NCBI GenBank assembly: GCA_001939145.1
Contig: LSRX01001163.1
Coordinates: 1-64,000, forward strand
Origin: Symbiodinium microadriaticum
Lineage: Eukaryota; Sar; Dinophyceae; Suessiales; Symbiodiniaceae
Direction of reading: 5' to 3'
DNA length: 64,000 nt
Position 1 is the first letter of the stretch; each line of letters begins with the position of its first letter. Both the position numbers and the translations under genes were made by a program. Of this stretch, positions 1 to 12,045 are shown piece after piece. The notes under the pieces are model-generated. The model searched no databases, was not told where the DNA came from, and saw only the letters and a list, made by a program, of their open reading frames with translations.

Positions 1-559
1 TGTATTAGGAGTACTATAGGAAGAGAAGAGGCTAGTTATTCTTGCAGGTCGCTACGAAGAAGCTCATCCAGGCTACCAGCCGGCACCCTAAAAGTGTTAG
101 CCCTTTGCCGTCTCAAACACTTTAGCTTGTTGCTCGGAAGATGATTTCTGATATTTAGGTTGTCTTGCATAGCACGAGGTCGCCTGCTTGAACTGCCAGA
201 AATTCTGGTGCCGTATCTCGGGCTGCATCCTAATTACTAGAAAGGTCAACTCAGAGGTTGCCACCCCACTCCAACTAAGGCCTGATCTGCTAGATCTCGC
301 GAGGAAACTGGATGCAAAGAAGACACAGTGGGGACATGTCCCCATTTTGGAAGCATGGTCTCTCAAGCAACCGTGGCGAGACTTGATTGCAACTAAACTA
401 TAAACCTTGCAACTTAGAAACTACCACCTATTGGATCTATATGTGCTTCGTTTTTTGAGGCAAAGTTCTTCCGGCACCACACAAGATTTGGGTTCCCTAC
501 GTTTGGGCCTTGGCTTTCCTGCACTTTGATTTTTCTAGTGGGCACATAGAGATCAAGTG
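1..559. other. No gene recognised
   Basis: I see no convincing exon, repeat or element here. Short open frames exist on both strands but none shows domain-like sequence or paired splice sites. Confidence 0.4.
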
Positions 560-3123
560 AGGTTAACTTGGATGCAGCTGGTGATATAGAGTCTGGTTGG
601 TATCAGCACAGCATGTTCCTCCCTCACGAAGTGATGGGCTGCATCTACGATTTCGACCGGGAGCTGTTCCACAAGTTCTTTGGGTCCCCAAAGGTCATTT
701 GTACGCAGAGATTCCTTGGGCATGCTACGACTCCAGAGTGTGTTTTCGTGATTCAATATGTGTGACAAAGGAGATTCGCGAATATTGCCACCACATGAGA
801 ATGTTCGCTTCACATTGGTGGTCCAATCACCCAGCTGCTCGGCCTTGTAACTTTATGCTGTGATTGCAGGTTCGTCGTCTATTCTCAGGCCATATGGGAT
901 GCAGACGATTTGATTGTACCTGTACGATTGTACGGAGACGGAGCTGAAAGCTACCGAAACTTGCTGCATTATCTGTCCGGAGAGCTAGTGCTTTGCAAAT
1001 TGTAGATACGAGAACTCAAGGTACTCAGAACTTCGAGATCTTCATTCTACAGTCCGTGCTGGGAGAGGAGACATCTTGTATGACCACTCGCTTCCTGTTC
1101 CCTCGACATGCATTAAAATACTTGAGGTCGTGTTCTGTCCAAAATTTGCTCGAAGATTCAACTGAGGCTGAGTTGTATGTCTGGCCAATGCACCAATGAA
1201 GCAAGATGCTTGATCATGAAGAACATCGCCTGGTCGATCCAGATTCTGAGCCGCTCGGGTCCTAAGATCGAGGGATCAGTGCCAGGTCTCCACTTGGGTT
1301 CTTTGTCATGTTTCTATACGGGTTTAGGGTTTAGGGGGGTCATCGTGTTTCGGTCCTGTGTAAGATTGCAACCCGAGCCTAGGTGAAGGAATATATCCTT
1401 CAGAAGGATTGGATGGCCAACAGTTACAGGCCTCACAAAGGGCTAAGGCCGGGCGCCGAATCTGTGGGGAGTACACTGTCGTTCTGGATGCCTTCCAAAT
1501 GGACCAAGAGTTCATCACCAAGTGTTTTCGGTTGCAGAGCTTCTCGTCTGCAACCACGGCTAACGACTAAACCCTAAACCCTAAACCCTAAACCCTAAAC
1601 CTTTAACACTATACATGCAACTTAAAGTTGTGGCTGTATGAGGAAACTACACTCGAAAAATGACATGCTTCTATTGTGAGGCAGGATCTGAATCGCACAT
1701 AAACATCACCAACTTTTGTCGTAAATTATTTCATCCCTGCAGGCATTGCAGTGGATTCTGAGAAATCCTCGTAGCGACGACCCGGAACCAAATGATGCTG
1801 AACTTTTATTCACATCTTTTGGTCGAGCAGCCCGCCATCGCAGCACGAAGCTCGCCATCAACATAGCTTTTCTGAGGTAGAGCCTATGTAGAGTGGTAAC
1901 TATAGGATAATGTCGACCGAGGCTGTGTTCTGGAAATGATGAATTCATCCGAATACATGGGTGGTCTCCCTTTGCTGCTCTACCTGGCAACTACTGCCCC
2001 TGGCGACTCTTGTCAGAATGTGATCAGAGTCTGTTTTGTCCCGACACATCTAAACAAAGCCTAAACCTTGAAAACACCCATGTAAACCCTAAGTGATTCC
2101 ATTAAATAGAATGTCGGCAGTATTACAAGGTATCTTGCCCGATGTCATGCACATCGTCCACTTGGCTTGTCTAGTTGATGTGGTAACATCGATGCTTTTA
2201 GACCTCTCGGACACCCCTTTCCCCTGGCCGGGCACGTCCCGAGATAGTCGCCTTGAACACGGATGGCGGGGTTACAAGGGCTTCTGCCAAAAATGGGGCA
2301 TCGAGGACAGGGCCGAGAGGAAACTCTTCACGAACGAGGCCCTGAAAGCTGATTATGCGACCGTATCTCAAAAGATCTTACGAGCTGCTGCAGCCAAATA
2401 TATGGTGTTTTGGCTATATGATCTGATGGAAAACCTTCTACAGAGCCAGCCTGACCAGCCTGAACATCTGAAGTGCCCCAGCCAGCTAGTCAAGACTAAC
2501 TTGGGTTCGATGTGTTGCATTTTTTTTAGAGCAAGTATAATCTAGTAGCTAGGGTAGGTAGTTTTTTGGCATGTTTTAGTAAGAATTAGTTTTTCCTTCA
2601 AACATCTTGGACCGAAAATCAATCTGATATAAATCCGAGGCTGATTCTCGGTGTGGTGACTGGGCTCATGCACTTGGAACAGACTCAGATTGAAAATGGC
2701 CGTTATTTCACAGAAGACCAGTGTCAATTTTGCGAGTCTGCTTACTATGTGTATAGGGCCTCTTATGATAGACTGGCCTCATTGGCTTTGGCCAATGGGA
2801 CTCCTCGATGGAAAGTCAGGCCGAAGCAACATATGCTGGAACATGCTGTGCTGGATTTTATGTGTCAGCACAGACTCAATCCTCGCTATAGTGCGAACTA
2901 CATGGGCGAGGATGCTGTTAGGAGGTGCAAGCAGCTAGCAGTGGCTAGCCACCCGAATCACTTGAGTCGACACGTCATGCTGAAGTGGTCGCTGCAGTTC
3001 TCACTCCATTACCGGTCGATCGAGCGGGGAGGAAAAGATCCGATTTCAAGGCTTGCAATAAACATCCGGGGCAGGACCCCGAAACAAAACGAAGCCACCA
3101 CGACTATAATCCCCAGAGTTTAG
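560..3123 (+). CDS. Transposase-like multicopy family member, multi-exon or decayed
   Basis: This is the only convincing plus-strand gene. Exon-like blocks appear at about 568-765 (FLPHEVMGCIYDF), 895-990 (DDLIVPVRLYGDGAESY), 1030-1190 (NFEIFILQSVLGEE), 1742-1876 (ALQWILRNPRSDD, after a TGCAG acceptor), 2110-2480 (PDVMHIVHLACLVD ... SRDSRLEHGWRGYKGF) and 2653-3123 (RPKQHMLEHAVLDF ... LNPRYSANYMGEDAV). The order of motifs (HGDG-like, MH-x-x-HL, RPK-x-H) resembles, from memory, an abundant uncharacterised dinoflagellate gene family with transposon-like behaviour; I cannot confirm this by search. The blocks lie in different frames. Some breaks are flanked by plausible AG acceptors, others may be real frameshifts, so it may be a pseudogene. 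No catalytic DDE triad was identified. It converges on the minus-strand array that starts at 3.4 kb. Confidence 0.5.
1568..1601 (+). repeat. Telomere-like heptamer run (CCCTAAA)
   Basis: Nearly perfect tandem CCCTAAA units inside the transposase-like gene, between two exon-like blocks, so probably intronic. Confidence 0.85.
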
Positions 3124-3159
3124 TAAGGCCGGATACATACAAATCAAGAAATTGAACAG

Positions 3160-3200
3160 AACACACAGAGAGACAGAGAGAGATAGAGAGAGATAGAGAG
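3160..3200. repeat. (GA)n microsatellite
   Basis: Imperfect GAGA/GATA run just beyond the stop of the plus-strand gene. Confidence 0.8.
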
Positions 3201-3249
3201 TTTGTTTACTTTGGCTCACCAGATGCTCCCTCAACAAAGACCCCCCATT

Positions 3250-3300
3250 CGTCACTATACGGCGAATCGTCGCTATATGGCGATTCGTCGCTATGTATGG
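3250..3300. repeat. 18-bp tandem repeat, 2.8 copies
   Basis: Units starting CGTCRCTATAYGGCGA repeat at 3250, 3268 and 3286 in the spacer between the converging plus and minus genes. Confidence 0.8.
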
Positions 3301-3364
3301 TATCGAACGGCTCGTGCTGGTTGGGACTATTATAAGGGGATGCGTTTACCGCCTATTCCGACCT

Positions 3365-4537
3365 CTATCTTTGCCGACTGTCATTACTCGGCCATCTCGT
3401 TGTCACCGTGGCCCCTATATCCCGTTCTTCCAGTAATGGGTTGTCCTTGACACCCGCTGCCAAGGAGTCCATCTCTGCACTGAATGTGCGGGGGTGGCTT
3501 TTCTCGCTGCAGAAGCTTACGTCTGACTGTGCTGCAATCATTGTTTCATCGACGGTGAATGTTGCAGCCAGCTCAATTTGCATGCACCCACTTGTGTAGT
3601 CCTTGACATACAGAAAACAATACGGCAGGAGCATTGTCAGAAGACAGAGGTGTGCGCAAAAATCAAACCAACGGATGCGCTGGAGCCACTGCGTCTGCTC
3701 TGGGGACGCTGCTCTCAACGATCCTTTCGTGGAATCTGCTGCCATGCTGGCTCCGCGGAGGAAGGCTGCATTGCATTTCTTGCAGCAGATGCAGCAGAGC
3801 CCGCCGAATTCTCCAATGGTGACGAAGTAGGAACATCCCAAGTGTGCGCATTTGTACCTGAAGTTCTGCGATGGAGGCGGGTGTGCACGAGGCGGGCCGG
3901 CATCGCTCGACGCCGGGCTGTGCCGCAACAGCTGTTGCTTGGCCGCCTCGTACGCGTTGCACACGGCATCATAGGCGCATCGAGCCTGCGCCTCCAAGGC
4001 TGCATCCTGCGCGAGGGTGGAGGCTTTTGCCGGGATGCAACAGCAGCACCAGAGCTCACTTTTGCTGCTCCTGATCTTTCGGGCTGTAGTGTATGTTGAA
4101 CTCGAGCAATCGGATGAAGTTCGCGGCGTCAATTTGCGAGATTCTTTATCACCTCCGAGATCAACCTCTGTCTCCTGGTCTCTCCCTTAGCTCTCTGAGC
4201 CTCCTGTCTCCATCGCTGCTCCCGCTCCTCTTGCCAATTAGCTTGGCTTGCTGGGGCGGCCTCCTCTTTCCGCTCTGGAAGTGGCTCCTTCCGCCTTGCT
4301 TGTGGCTCCTGCTGCCTTTCTTGTGGCTCCTCTTGCATCGGTTGTGGCTCCCGCTGCGTCGCTTGCGGCTCCCACTGCCTTGGTTGCGGCTGCTGCAAGA
4401 GGAACGTCCTGGCAGAATCCTTGAGCATCTGCTGCGCCAACGCGCTCTTGCGTCGCATTGGAAGAGCTGCAGGTTTGGGAGCTCCATTGTCTGCTTGCCG
4501 TCCCCATATGCCCACCAACTCGGAGGATGTCCATGGA
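3365..4537 (-). CDS. Coiled-coil, Cys-rich, single-pass membrane protein
   Basis: Two exon-like frames. The 5' frame (about 4537-4150) is rich in Gln, Glu, Pro and Arg with short repeats of the REPQxxQ type, then a charged helix containing QEEREQRWRQEAQRAK. The 3' frame (about 4070-3365) has an alanine-rich helix, a cysteine cluster (YKCAHLGCSYF followed by GGLCCICCKKC) that could bind zinc, and one hydrophobic segment (FCAHLCLLTMLLPYCFLY). An intron of roughly 60-90 bases must join them around 4060-4150; its exact ends are unclear. The 5' end is also unclear: the first in-frame ATG is at 4458, and the frame opens upstream after an AG. It follows the JmjC stop by only about 80 bases, typical of dinoflagellate tandem packing. 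The product is not recognised. Confidence 0.5.
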
Positions 4538-4616
4538 ACCTCCCCAGCTGTTAACTAGGTGCGTCCCGGTGATCTTGGGCTGCAGATGCTTGTTCCGGGC
4601 TTCACTTCTTCCATGT

Positions 4617-6449
4617 CTACGCGAATTCTGCCGCCACGCAGACGGTATGATCCTCCAGATTCAAGACCGCATGGCCCCACATGTCTGGGACGTAGACAAT
4701 GTCGCCCTCCTCCTGCTCGAAGACGCAGGCACCCTGGGGGCAAAAAGCAAAGGAATATTTCTGAAAGCATGACGCTTTGCACGACACAGGGTTGCTACTG
4801 CGGCCATTTGCAAAGCAGCGTTGCCATCCAGCCTCGAAGCAGTCTTTGACGGATTTGGCTGTCGTTCCTCGGTTCTGCTACACACTTTTTGCGTGGCACG
4901 CTTGAGAAGCTGCTTTATCATGTCAGAAAGGGAGTGCCACCCGACAGCGGAGGAACAAAGGCTAGAGCCGAAGACAGGAAGAGAAACTGAGACAGCAGCA
5001 AATGCAAGAGAGCAACTGAACACACAGGTGTGCGTGTTGCATGGACCTGGCAGACATAAGGACGAAAGCTGCTCAGTCGTCTCGAAGGACGAATCTACTA
5101 TACGACTCCTTATTGGGTTTATGAGTAGTTTATTATGGTTTAGGGAAGTTTAGGGCCTAGGGTACGCATCATCCCACAAGTTCGTCTACTAAGTATACTA
5201 CTCACGTCCAAGATTCCCATGTCCAAGGCATCCAGCGGATGACACCTCGAGAAGGCTGCCTCGCTCGGAGGAACCAGCCACCATCGCTTCCGACCGCGCA
5301 GGCACAAATTCAGTGCGTCCTTGCGGGGTTTGTGTGAGGTTTAGGGTGTATAGGGATCAGGGTGTTTTGCCTCCCACCTAGCCAGGGTTCAGGGTTTGGG
5401 GTTTGGGGGATACGGGGTTTACAGTTTAGGGTTTCGGCGCTCGCACTCTGTTCTAGGGCCTTTCATGGGTCCTTGAGGGAAAGGAGAGCTCTCTAATAAA
5501 CTTTGAAGGATTTCCAGCCGAGGTAGGAGTTAAATTGTGGGCGGTACTCACACATAAAAACATGTATATCATATCATATATATATATATGTATACATATA
5601 TATATATATAGTATTAAATAGATATACGTATGTATACGTATATACAGTACATTTAAAAATGTGTATGCGAAAATATACATGCCGTTAGTAATAGCAGATG
5701 GTTCAATGTTGAGGAGGCTTGTGAACAACGAGTTCTTGAACGAGAACATCCAGATCCGGAACCCCTGGACGCCCCGACACTCACGAAACCAAAATCGCGA
5801 AACCCTGAGCCCTCAACTTCCAGAGGTTGCGCAATGACCGCACATCGCACGAGCCGTCACACAGCCTACACAGTGCTATACAACTCACACCCGCCCATTT
5901 CGACGACTTCTTGGTCATAAAAACTGATTTTGAGGGAGAAAGCCGGCTCTTGATGATGGCGGGAAGTCTCACAGTGCTTTGGCTCGGGCTGTGCTACGGG
6001 TTTTCATTAGGTGTTTTCTGGTGCTGACCATCATGGCAATGATAATCGTTCGTGAAGAAGCTTTGTTGCTGGTCGACGGTGGTGCGGCTGGTCGTGGTGG
6101 TACTGGTAGCGGTGGTGGGAAGACGTTGAACATGTCGAGGATGAACGGTTGTGCTGCTGGAACTCCTGAAGAATATGATGGTGGTGAAGCTGGCGACACT
6201 GATGTTGCTGACGCCCAGGGGCATAGCAATAAACACGACCACAAAACTACTGCTGCTGCTGCTGCTGCTGGCTTTTACCTCTACGATGACGACCTTACTC
6301 GACCCTAAACCGTTGATTTTGAACCCCTGACCTTGAACGCCATGTTTCAGGGTCCCAGTGGCTTGGTGGAAGTGCATGGGTGAGCCGCTCCCCTCAGCTC
6401 CCACAGCGAATTGAAGTGTCGTGGCCCTGAAGGGCAACTGCTGGCCCGT
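4617..6449 (-). CDS. JmjC/cupin-type Fe(II)/2-oxoglutarate dioxygenase, core exons
   Basis: Three short exons spell the JmjC core. At about 6449-6363 the frame contains GAEGSGSPMHFHQ, the first metal-ligand strand, ending at a GC donor. At 5319-5206 it continues in phase with DALNLCLRGRKRWWLVPP, the Lys-bearing strand, ending at a textbook GTGAGT donor. At 4733-4617 it closes with EEGDIVYVPDMWGHAVLNL and a TAG stop, carrying the distal histidine. Joined, the middle reads HFHQDALN, matching JmjC proteins closely. The family hydroxylates or demethylates proteins; the substrate here is unknown. Where HxD/E is usual the sequence has H-F-H, so the second ligand is altered. About 30 residues expected before the last exon were not placed; the last exon may extend upstream to about 4850. 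None of these exons is long enough to stand out as an open frame. Confidence 0.72.
5562..5645. repeat. (TA)n-rich microsatellite
   Basis: Alternating TA with TATG/TACA variants, lying in the intron between two JmjC exons. Confidence 0.85.
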
Positions 6450-7374
6450 CTGGACCTGAGGGCTTGGCGGTTTGAGGGTTAGGGATTTAGGGCTCGTAGG
6501 TTCAAGGGTTCAAAGGGGGGTTTTTTCCACCCCCTCCCAGCTGACCATGTCGCACCGCAGGGAGATCGTTGGACTGAGGGTTTAGGGAATGAGGGTTGAG
6601 GTACTTGTGTTAAGCATATGCTTGTAGGCAAGTCGGGCTCAGGGTCGCGGTACTCCTGAGGCATGCAAGCACACCCAGTTCAAGTGTTGCTTGATGCCTT
6701 GCGACCGCGGATTTAAAGTTTACGATTGGGAGGCGGTGGGAAATTCATGGGGGGGATGCTTCTGTCCCGGAACCCTAAACCCTTCTATGTCGACACCTCG
6801 AGCCGAAAGTCAGGTGGTCCAAAAAAGCTTCCGATGCTGAAGGGCAATATCTAAAAGGCCTCAACCAGAAATTTCTGTAAGGTTTATATGTTTGGAGTTC
6901 CGCGGGATTTCTCAAAGGTCCCGATGGGGGGCAGGCCCCGTGTTCGCGGTAAGCCCTCTAGAAGGTCTCGCTGCATATCCACGGGAAGACTGCAAGAAGA
7001 ACTAGACTGGCCATGGGGCAAATGACCCTTGTAATGGTAGGCTATGACTCCATCATGATGGAACAAAATATATAGGTCAGGCCTGAGAATAGCAGGTCCT
7101 TGCATCTGACACATAAAACGGTATGACTCATGATCCCAAACATGGTAGGTCATCACAGTTGTGACGCCATGATTATGGAGTAGACCTGAAGCCTTAGAAT
7201 CGTAGGTCCTTGCATCCCCAGGCCAATTGAAAGCCATTTCAGGGAAGCGACGGCACCGAGTGGCCAAGGAAGCTCTGTCCCGGCCTGGGTGTTTCGGGTG
7301 GTTTAGTATAATGGCCTTAATAAATAGCCCCCGAAATAACATAGGTAATTATCAAGGCCCCTATACTAGCGAAC

Positions 7375-8542
7375 CTGGGGCAAAGTTTCAGCTCTGAGCT
7401 TGTCATGAACCCAGAGAGGCCCAATCTTGCTGCGAAAAGAGGATGCTCGGACACAAAGGTCCACGTGCTATCAAGCAACAACCGTGTACCGCAACCCCCT
7501 GACTTAAACGACCCAAATCGCCCACACCCGAACAAACCCGAAAAGGCCTGAGCCCCTGAACCACACTCCCCTGAACACCTCAGCGTAAGCCGCTAAACCC
7601 TAAACCCTGAGCCCCTAAACCCGAAACCCTAAACCCCAAATCCTAAACCCTAAATCGCGCAGATGAGCAAAGCAGCTGATAGGCCCAGGGAGGCCTGCAG
7701 GGTCTCAGCAAGCTCCGGCTGAAGCTCCTGGAGGCGAAGCAAAGCCTCTCACAGCAGTCTTCCTGCTAGCCTCTCTCTCTCTCTCTCTCCCACAGGCACT
7801 GGAAGCGTCAGGCCTGGCTGAGAGCAGCATTAAACTAGAGCGAAGAAAACCCAAACCCTAAAACCCTCAACCCTAAACCTAGCCGACCACCTGAAAGCCT
7901 CGAAAGGTCGGATCCTGGTCCACCGCCACGAAGAAGTACGGAGGAGGGGCATTGACCACCTTCCCGCGGGGGCCAGAATGAAAAGACTCTGTGTACCGTG
8001 GAGCTGCGGGTTTTGATGTTCAGGTTGGGTGGAGTCTGTATGGAGTCCGTTATAGTTTGCCAGGGGTTGAAGGATGAGGTTGAGGATATAGACGCATCCG
8101 TCCGATTCCGCCTGTGATGAAACGAAACTGCATCCAGCCCGAATCACAGCACAACGCATACGAGGCCGATCCTTTCATCTCCGAGACAATATTCAGGCTC
8201 TGGGGTTTCAACTACGCACCTTCAACAGTTACCCAGCTTTGCAACATGGAGATAGTGTTAACCTTACATCCCGGGAACCCCTAAGCCGTAAGCAGAAACC
8301 CTGTAAAACAACTCGTGCGCGCACTGGGCGAAACCCACGCTGCGAAGCTATGCGAGCACGCTAACCTCTTCGGAGTCTGGGTGGACGTCTAGGCTCAGCA
8401 TATGCAGATCCGGGTTTCCCCCACCTTTTTTCCCCGACAAGACTATGATAAAAAGCGGAGCCTGCACTCCCTCTCGGCGCTGCCGCTTCATGGCAGGCGC
8501 TGGCTCGGGGGAAGCAGCCGCGAGGAATTGCCGCAAGGTCAT
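7375..8542 (-). CDS. Upstream exons, probably the 5' part of the JmjC gene
   Basis: Four minus-strand exon-like islands. 8542-8462 starts with ATG and is basic (MTLRQFLAAASPEPAPAMKR), ending at a GC donor. 7988-7891 contains GKVVNAPPPYFFVAVDQDP and ends at CAG/GTGG. About 7748-7656 is a helix (LLRLQELQPELAETLQ). 7467-7375 contains WTFVSEHPLFAARLGL and ends at CCAG/GT. Phases of the second and third fit; others need a missing exon. They lie just upstream of the JmjC core on the same strand with no other gene between, so I infer one gene, but they could be a separate one. The stretch 6450-7370 between them holds a possible extra exon near 6540-6580 and a rough direct repeat at 7065-7217. Confidence 0.4.
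7590..7655 (+). repeat. Degenerate CCCTAAA array
   Basis: Heptamer-derived run ending immediately at an exon-like island (7656), so it forms part of an intron. Confidence 0.75.
7769..7789. repeat. (CT)n microsatellite
   Basis: Pure CT run in an intron of the JmjC-region gene. Confidence 0.9.
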
Positions 8543-9033
8543 GGGAGTCTCCTGGGAAGTGGCCCTGGCTTCTGGTGTTACACTAGGGAAACCAGCAATA
8601 GCAGCAGCGATGTTAGGAGTGGGAGTGCATAACACTAGATCGCCCACTCAGGGGCAGTGAGTCTGCAACTGCAAGCGGGCTGGCTAGTACACCAGGACCG
8701 TCCGAAGTCCCGAACTCGCCGAACTCCTAGCCGCAGCACTGAACGACAGTCCCACCCTCTACACCTACCCCAAAGCCCTCAAAGCCATCCCCGAAGACCA
8801 AAAACAGTACGGGAAATTGTGGAAGCCTTTAGACTCCATAACACGAAAAAAAGGAATCTTAGCACGAGCTGGCAAAACCAAACACCATGTACAAACCTTC
8901 AAGGCCCTGTAGCAACACAATGATAACATTCACAGTGCGTAGATCTATACAAGCAGCCTGAACCGAAAACAGCATGCCCGGTCTCCAAAGAGGCGTCCAA
9001 GCCGAAGTCTGAGCCGTATGGAATAGCACTTAC

Positions 9034-9112
9034 CTCGGCTTCTGAGATTTTGGGTTCCCTTCAACAGAATCCTTCCAGATCCCGTCAAGTATTCAAGGAA
9101 ACCTTTATGATC
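9034..9112 (-). CDS. Exon-like island with consensus GT donor
   Basis: On the minus strand an open frame containing DHKGFLEYLTGSGRILLK ends at GAG/GTAAGT, a perfect conventional donor. The acceptor was not fixed and no domain is recognised. Confidence 0.3.
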
Positions 9113-9774
9113 CCTTAGACGAACCCTGACAGATCCGCTACGGGAACCCTTACGGGTTCATTGGGCTTAGGGTCAAGACGTGTTCCGAAGCAGCCTAACA
9201 AAGGGGGGCCTTAATGAGTAGAGTAAGGTGTTCAGGGTTTAGGGTTATAAGGAGTCGAATGTAGCTTACTTTCAATAATGCCAACGTCTTTATTACAATT
9301 GTGGCTGCGAGGCGGCGTCAGAAAGCTCAAAACCACCACGCGACAACCCGGGTCTCGAGTTCGGCTAGTGGCTATAGTCCAAGTAACATCTCTCCTCGGA
9401 ACCTTAAAACCCAATACAGTAATTAAGCAGCAACTTACACTAAACCTGCAAAAAAACACACACAGACGTATCGGAAACAGAAACCTGTAAAACTCATAAG
9501 AACCCTGCATAACACCAACTAGGGACAAGAGATGCAGGTCAACAGCCAATCCTGCCCGCGAGCCCGCAAAACGCGGGAGTTCGTCGACTGCGGGACAGAC
9601 AAAATCCTTTGCTCTCTCCGTCCCATGCTGAAACGCCAAGACACACCTAAACTCTACGTCTCAAAATGTTTAAATGTCCTAGATGCTACACTCTATAAAC
9701 CCTTCGGCCAAGAAATCCCCTGAACCCAAAATGATAAAAAAAAACCCAATAGTACACTCTACCTATAAAGCCCT

Positions 9775-9857
9775 GGGCCAAGCAACCATCGCACGAGCAT
9801 CTCCTGCTCGCTGCGTCAAGTCTTCGCAGCTCCAGGGCCGGTACCTGACGGCTTTTT
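9775..9857 (-). CDS. Exon-like island
   Basis: Minus-strand frame containing EKAVRYRPWSCEDLTQRAG, followed by more residues up to heptamer-like sequence. It is protein-like (Trp, Cys, charged helix) and on the majority strand. A plus-strand reading is also open, so confidence is low. Confidence 0.3.
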
Positions 9858-10370
9858 CAGTGCCTTGTTTCGGGGGCTTGGGTTTTGGGTTTAGGATTCT
9901 AGGGTTCAGGCTTTTAGGGTAGGGTTTATAGACTTTCAACTCTTAGTGTTTAGGATTCCAGGGTTTACGCTCTCACAATTCCAGGGTTTAGGGTTTTGAA
10001 GGTGTTTTGTCGGGGTTTAGGAATGAGATTCAGAAAACAGGAAGGGAACCCGATGTAGATAGTCCGGCTACTTCCACGGAGATGAGACCGCACACCAGCC
10101 CTAGAGTTGCAACGGGCTGCCTCCCCTCGGCGCCGCCGTCGATTGGGCTTTGCTTGCCTGGCTCCCATGGAAGGAACCAGAAAGGGGATCCAGTAATGGT
10201 TGTTCTTACAAATTACCCTTTAGTAGTATAGAGAGCCCCAAATAGGGGGTTCTGTCGGGTCTTTTCCAACACAACAGTTTAGGGCACCGCACGTCAAGTG
10301 CGCAGTACAGACCCTTGTCGTGATATGTCGAGATCAGGGCTCGTGCAAGACAGCTATAATTCCCCCTAGA

Positions 10371-10558
10371 CGTTACAACCGTCCTGTTTTGAGTCACAAT
10401 CTGGGTCCGGCGCCTTTGAACATTACAACCGCCTAGATCCTCAATCGCATGTCACAACGGTAGAGGACAAGGATTCTTTGGTGAAGCACCCTGCCTTTGA
10501 ACTGGAGACTCTCAACCCAAAGCTCTGCAGGGACACCAAATACTGCATGCATGCCTGA
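10371..10558 (+). CDS. Possible plus-strand terminal exon
   Basis: An open frame of about 62 codons without ATG, after a CCCTAG acceptor-like site, reads through VTTVEDKDSLVKHPAFELE to a TGA. It opposes the majority strand, so it may be chance. Confidence 0.25.
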
Positions 10559-11272
10559 GTGTATGCCCGAAGCAGAAGATTGAACCAAAAACTCCCAGTG
10601 CATTGACCCAAGCCCGGAAAACCTAAACCCTAAACACACAAAACCTGTAGCCGATGCTCCGAGTCCTTGAACCCCCATCGGACTCTGAAAACCCCGAAAC
10701 TTCGACTCCAATCTCTATACCCAAGTCAAGCCTTAACCCCATACGCCCTAAACTCATCATGACGCCCACCAGCCTGCCCGCTCCCTCTTTAGGAGGACCT
10801 CAGCAGCTGGATCGGAAGCAAGCTTGCGGTTTCTGCGAGGATTTTCCTGGAGGTTCAGGGTTTCTAGCTTTTCAGGTTCAGTTCCACCGAGCAGTACCGG
10901 CCATGTGTAAAACTATATACAGGGCTCGGATGCTTGACGCACTGAATACACACCGAATACTATAGGGGACCTCAGTGTTAAACTGGGGTTTTGGCCGGGT
11001 ATGGCGTGACGAGCCGGGCTTGGGATCTCTCCAGCATTCGTTATAGGCCTATAAGGGTCCATGTACTCATAACGTATATATTGAAGGTGTATCCCTATGT
11101 AGGTACGTCAGGGCCAAAGTTTCTACTAATACTCTATGAACCTGTATGAGCCCATGGACCTTCAGGGTGGGTTCATCTCAAAGCTGCACTTGCTTGTGGA
11201 AGGCATGCCCTCTACTCTTCCGGCAATAGCAGTTCGAGCTCGACCAGGTGCAGAAATCCGCCTTTTGATGTT

Positions 11273-11470
11273 CTACGTTGCTTCAGGTGCAGGGAAACCA
11301 TGAGCGACTACCCATTTCTTTGTTGCAGCAGCTTTCTCAGGCGTCCGGGACGTCGCCGCAGCACTCATGGACGTCGGAGGTAAGTCTTTCCGGAAGTCGG
11401 GGTGCGTTGCCTTGCCGCCCATGTAGCCGTCTACGTTCTTCTGAAGGTTCTCACGGCAGGCCAAATGCAC
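11273..11470 (-). CDS. Exon-like frame, Lys/Ala-rich
   Basis: Minus-strand frame beginning near MHLACRENLQKNVDGYMGG and ending at TAG. The plus strand over the same stretch carries a good GAG/GTAAGT donor at 11388, so the strand is not settled. Confidence 0.28.
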   Translation of the reverse strand: MHLACRENLQKNVDGYMGGKATHPDFRKDLPPTSMSAAATSRTPEKAAATKKWVVAHGFPAPEAT

Positions 11471-11529
11471 CTGTTCCAGGCGGATGACTTAGCAATTTAC
11501 AGCGGGAGCAAAGTAGTTGTTAGCTTAAC

Positions 11530-11915
11530 ATCCAGGTTCCATCCGGGGCTCCAGAGATGCATTCACTAGACTATATGGGTTTGCTCTGAGAAAGCACCTA
11601 GCAGCGCAGTCCGATCTGTCGGTCCGTCATAGCTCGATCTTTGCATGGAAGCTGGCAACGAGATGGTATGTGAGGGAAGTGAAATGGTTGCTGCAGATTC
11701 TTTTGGGTGCAAGTTTCAAAGAACAAGTTGTCACAAGGGTATACCGAGAAAATGAGAATCAGAATGGATTGTCGCAACGACCCGTAAAATCTCGCAAACA
11801 ACAACTCCACACCCTCGATCCCAAACCTCTCCTGAAGCCACAAAGTCAAAACAGGCCCGGCAAACACGACCTAGAACCCCAAACCCTGCACCCTAAGATC
11901 CCCACAAAACCCTAA
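11530..11915 (+). CDS. Long open frame without upstream ATG
   Basis: An unusually long plus-strand frame (about 128 codons) contains RLYGFALRKHLAAQ and WYVREVKWLLQILLGASFK. The 3' third dissolves into CCCTAAA-derived sequence, so any real exon ends near 11800. No domain is recognised. Confidence 0.3.
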
Positions 11916-11942
11916 ACCGTAAACTCAAAAACCCTAAATCCC

Positions 11943-12045
11943 TAAGCCCCAACCCGGCCCAGATTGCCTTGGCCGACAGCTCCGGGAAATGTCTCAAAAG
12001 AGGGCCCAGCGGCATCCTCAACCTCCCACCGCCACCTTAAGGGCT
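11943..12045 (-). CDS. Exon-like island
   Basis: Minus-strand frame containing RWRWEVEDAAGPSFETFPG, bounded on both sides by heptamer-derived sequence. Unrecognised product. Confidence 0.3.

Noticed and set aside
5979..6437. Gly/Ala-rich plus-strand and Ser-rich minus-strand frames
   Set aside because: Largely driven by GGT/CTG repeats at 6080-6270. Only the 3' part of the minus frame (6363-6449) is kept, as a JmjC exon.
8688..8912. 75-codon plus-strand frame (AIPEDQKQYGKLWKPLDS)
   Set aside because: Much of it is translated CCC-AAA-type heptamer sequence, and it lacks partners on its strand.
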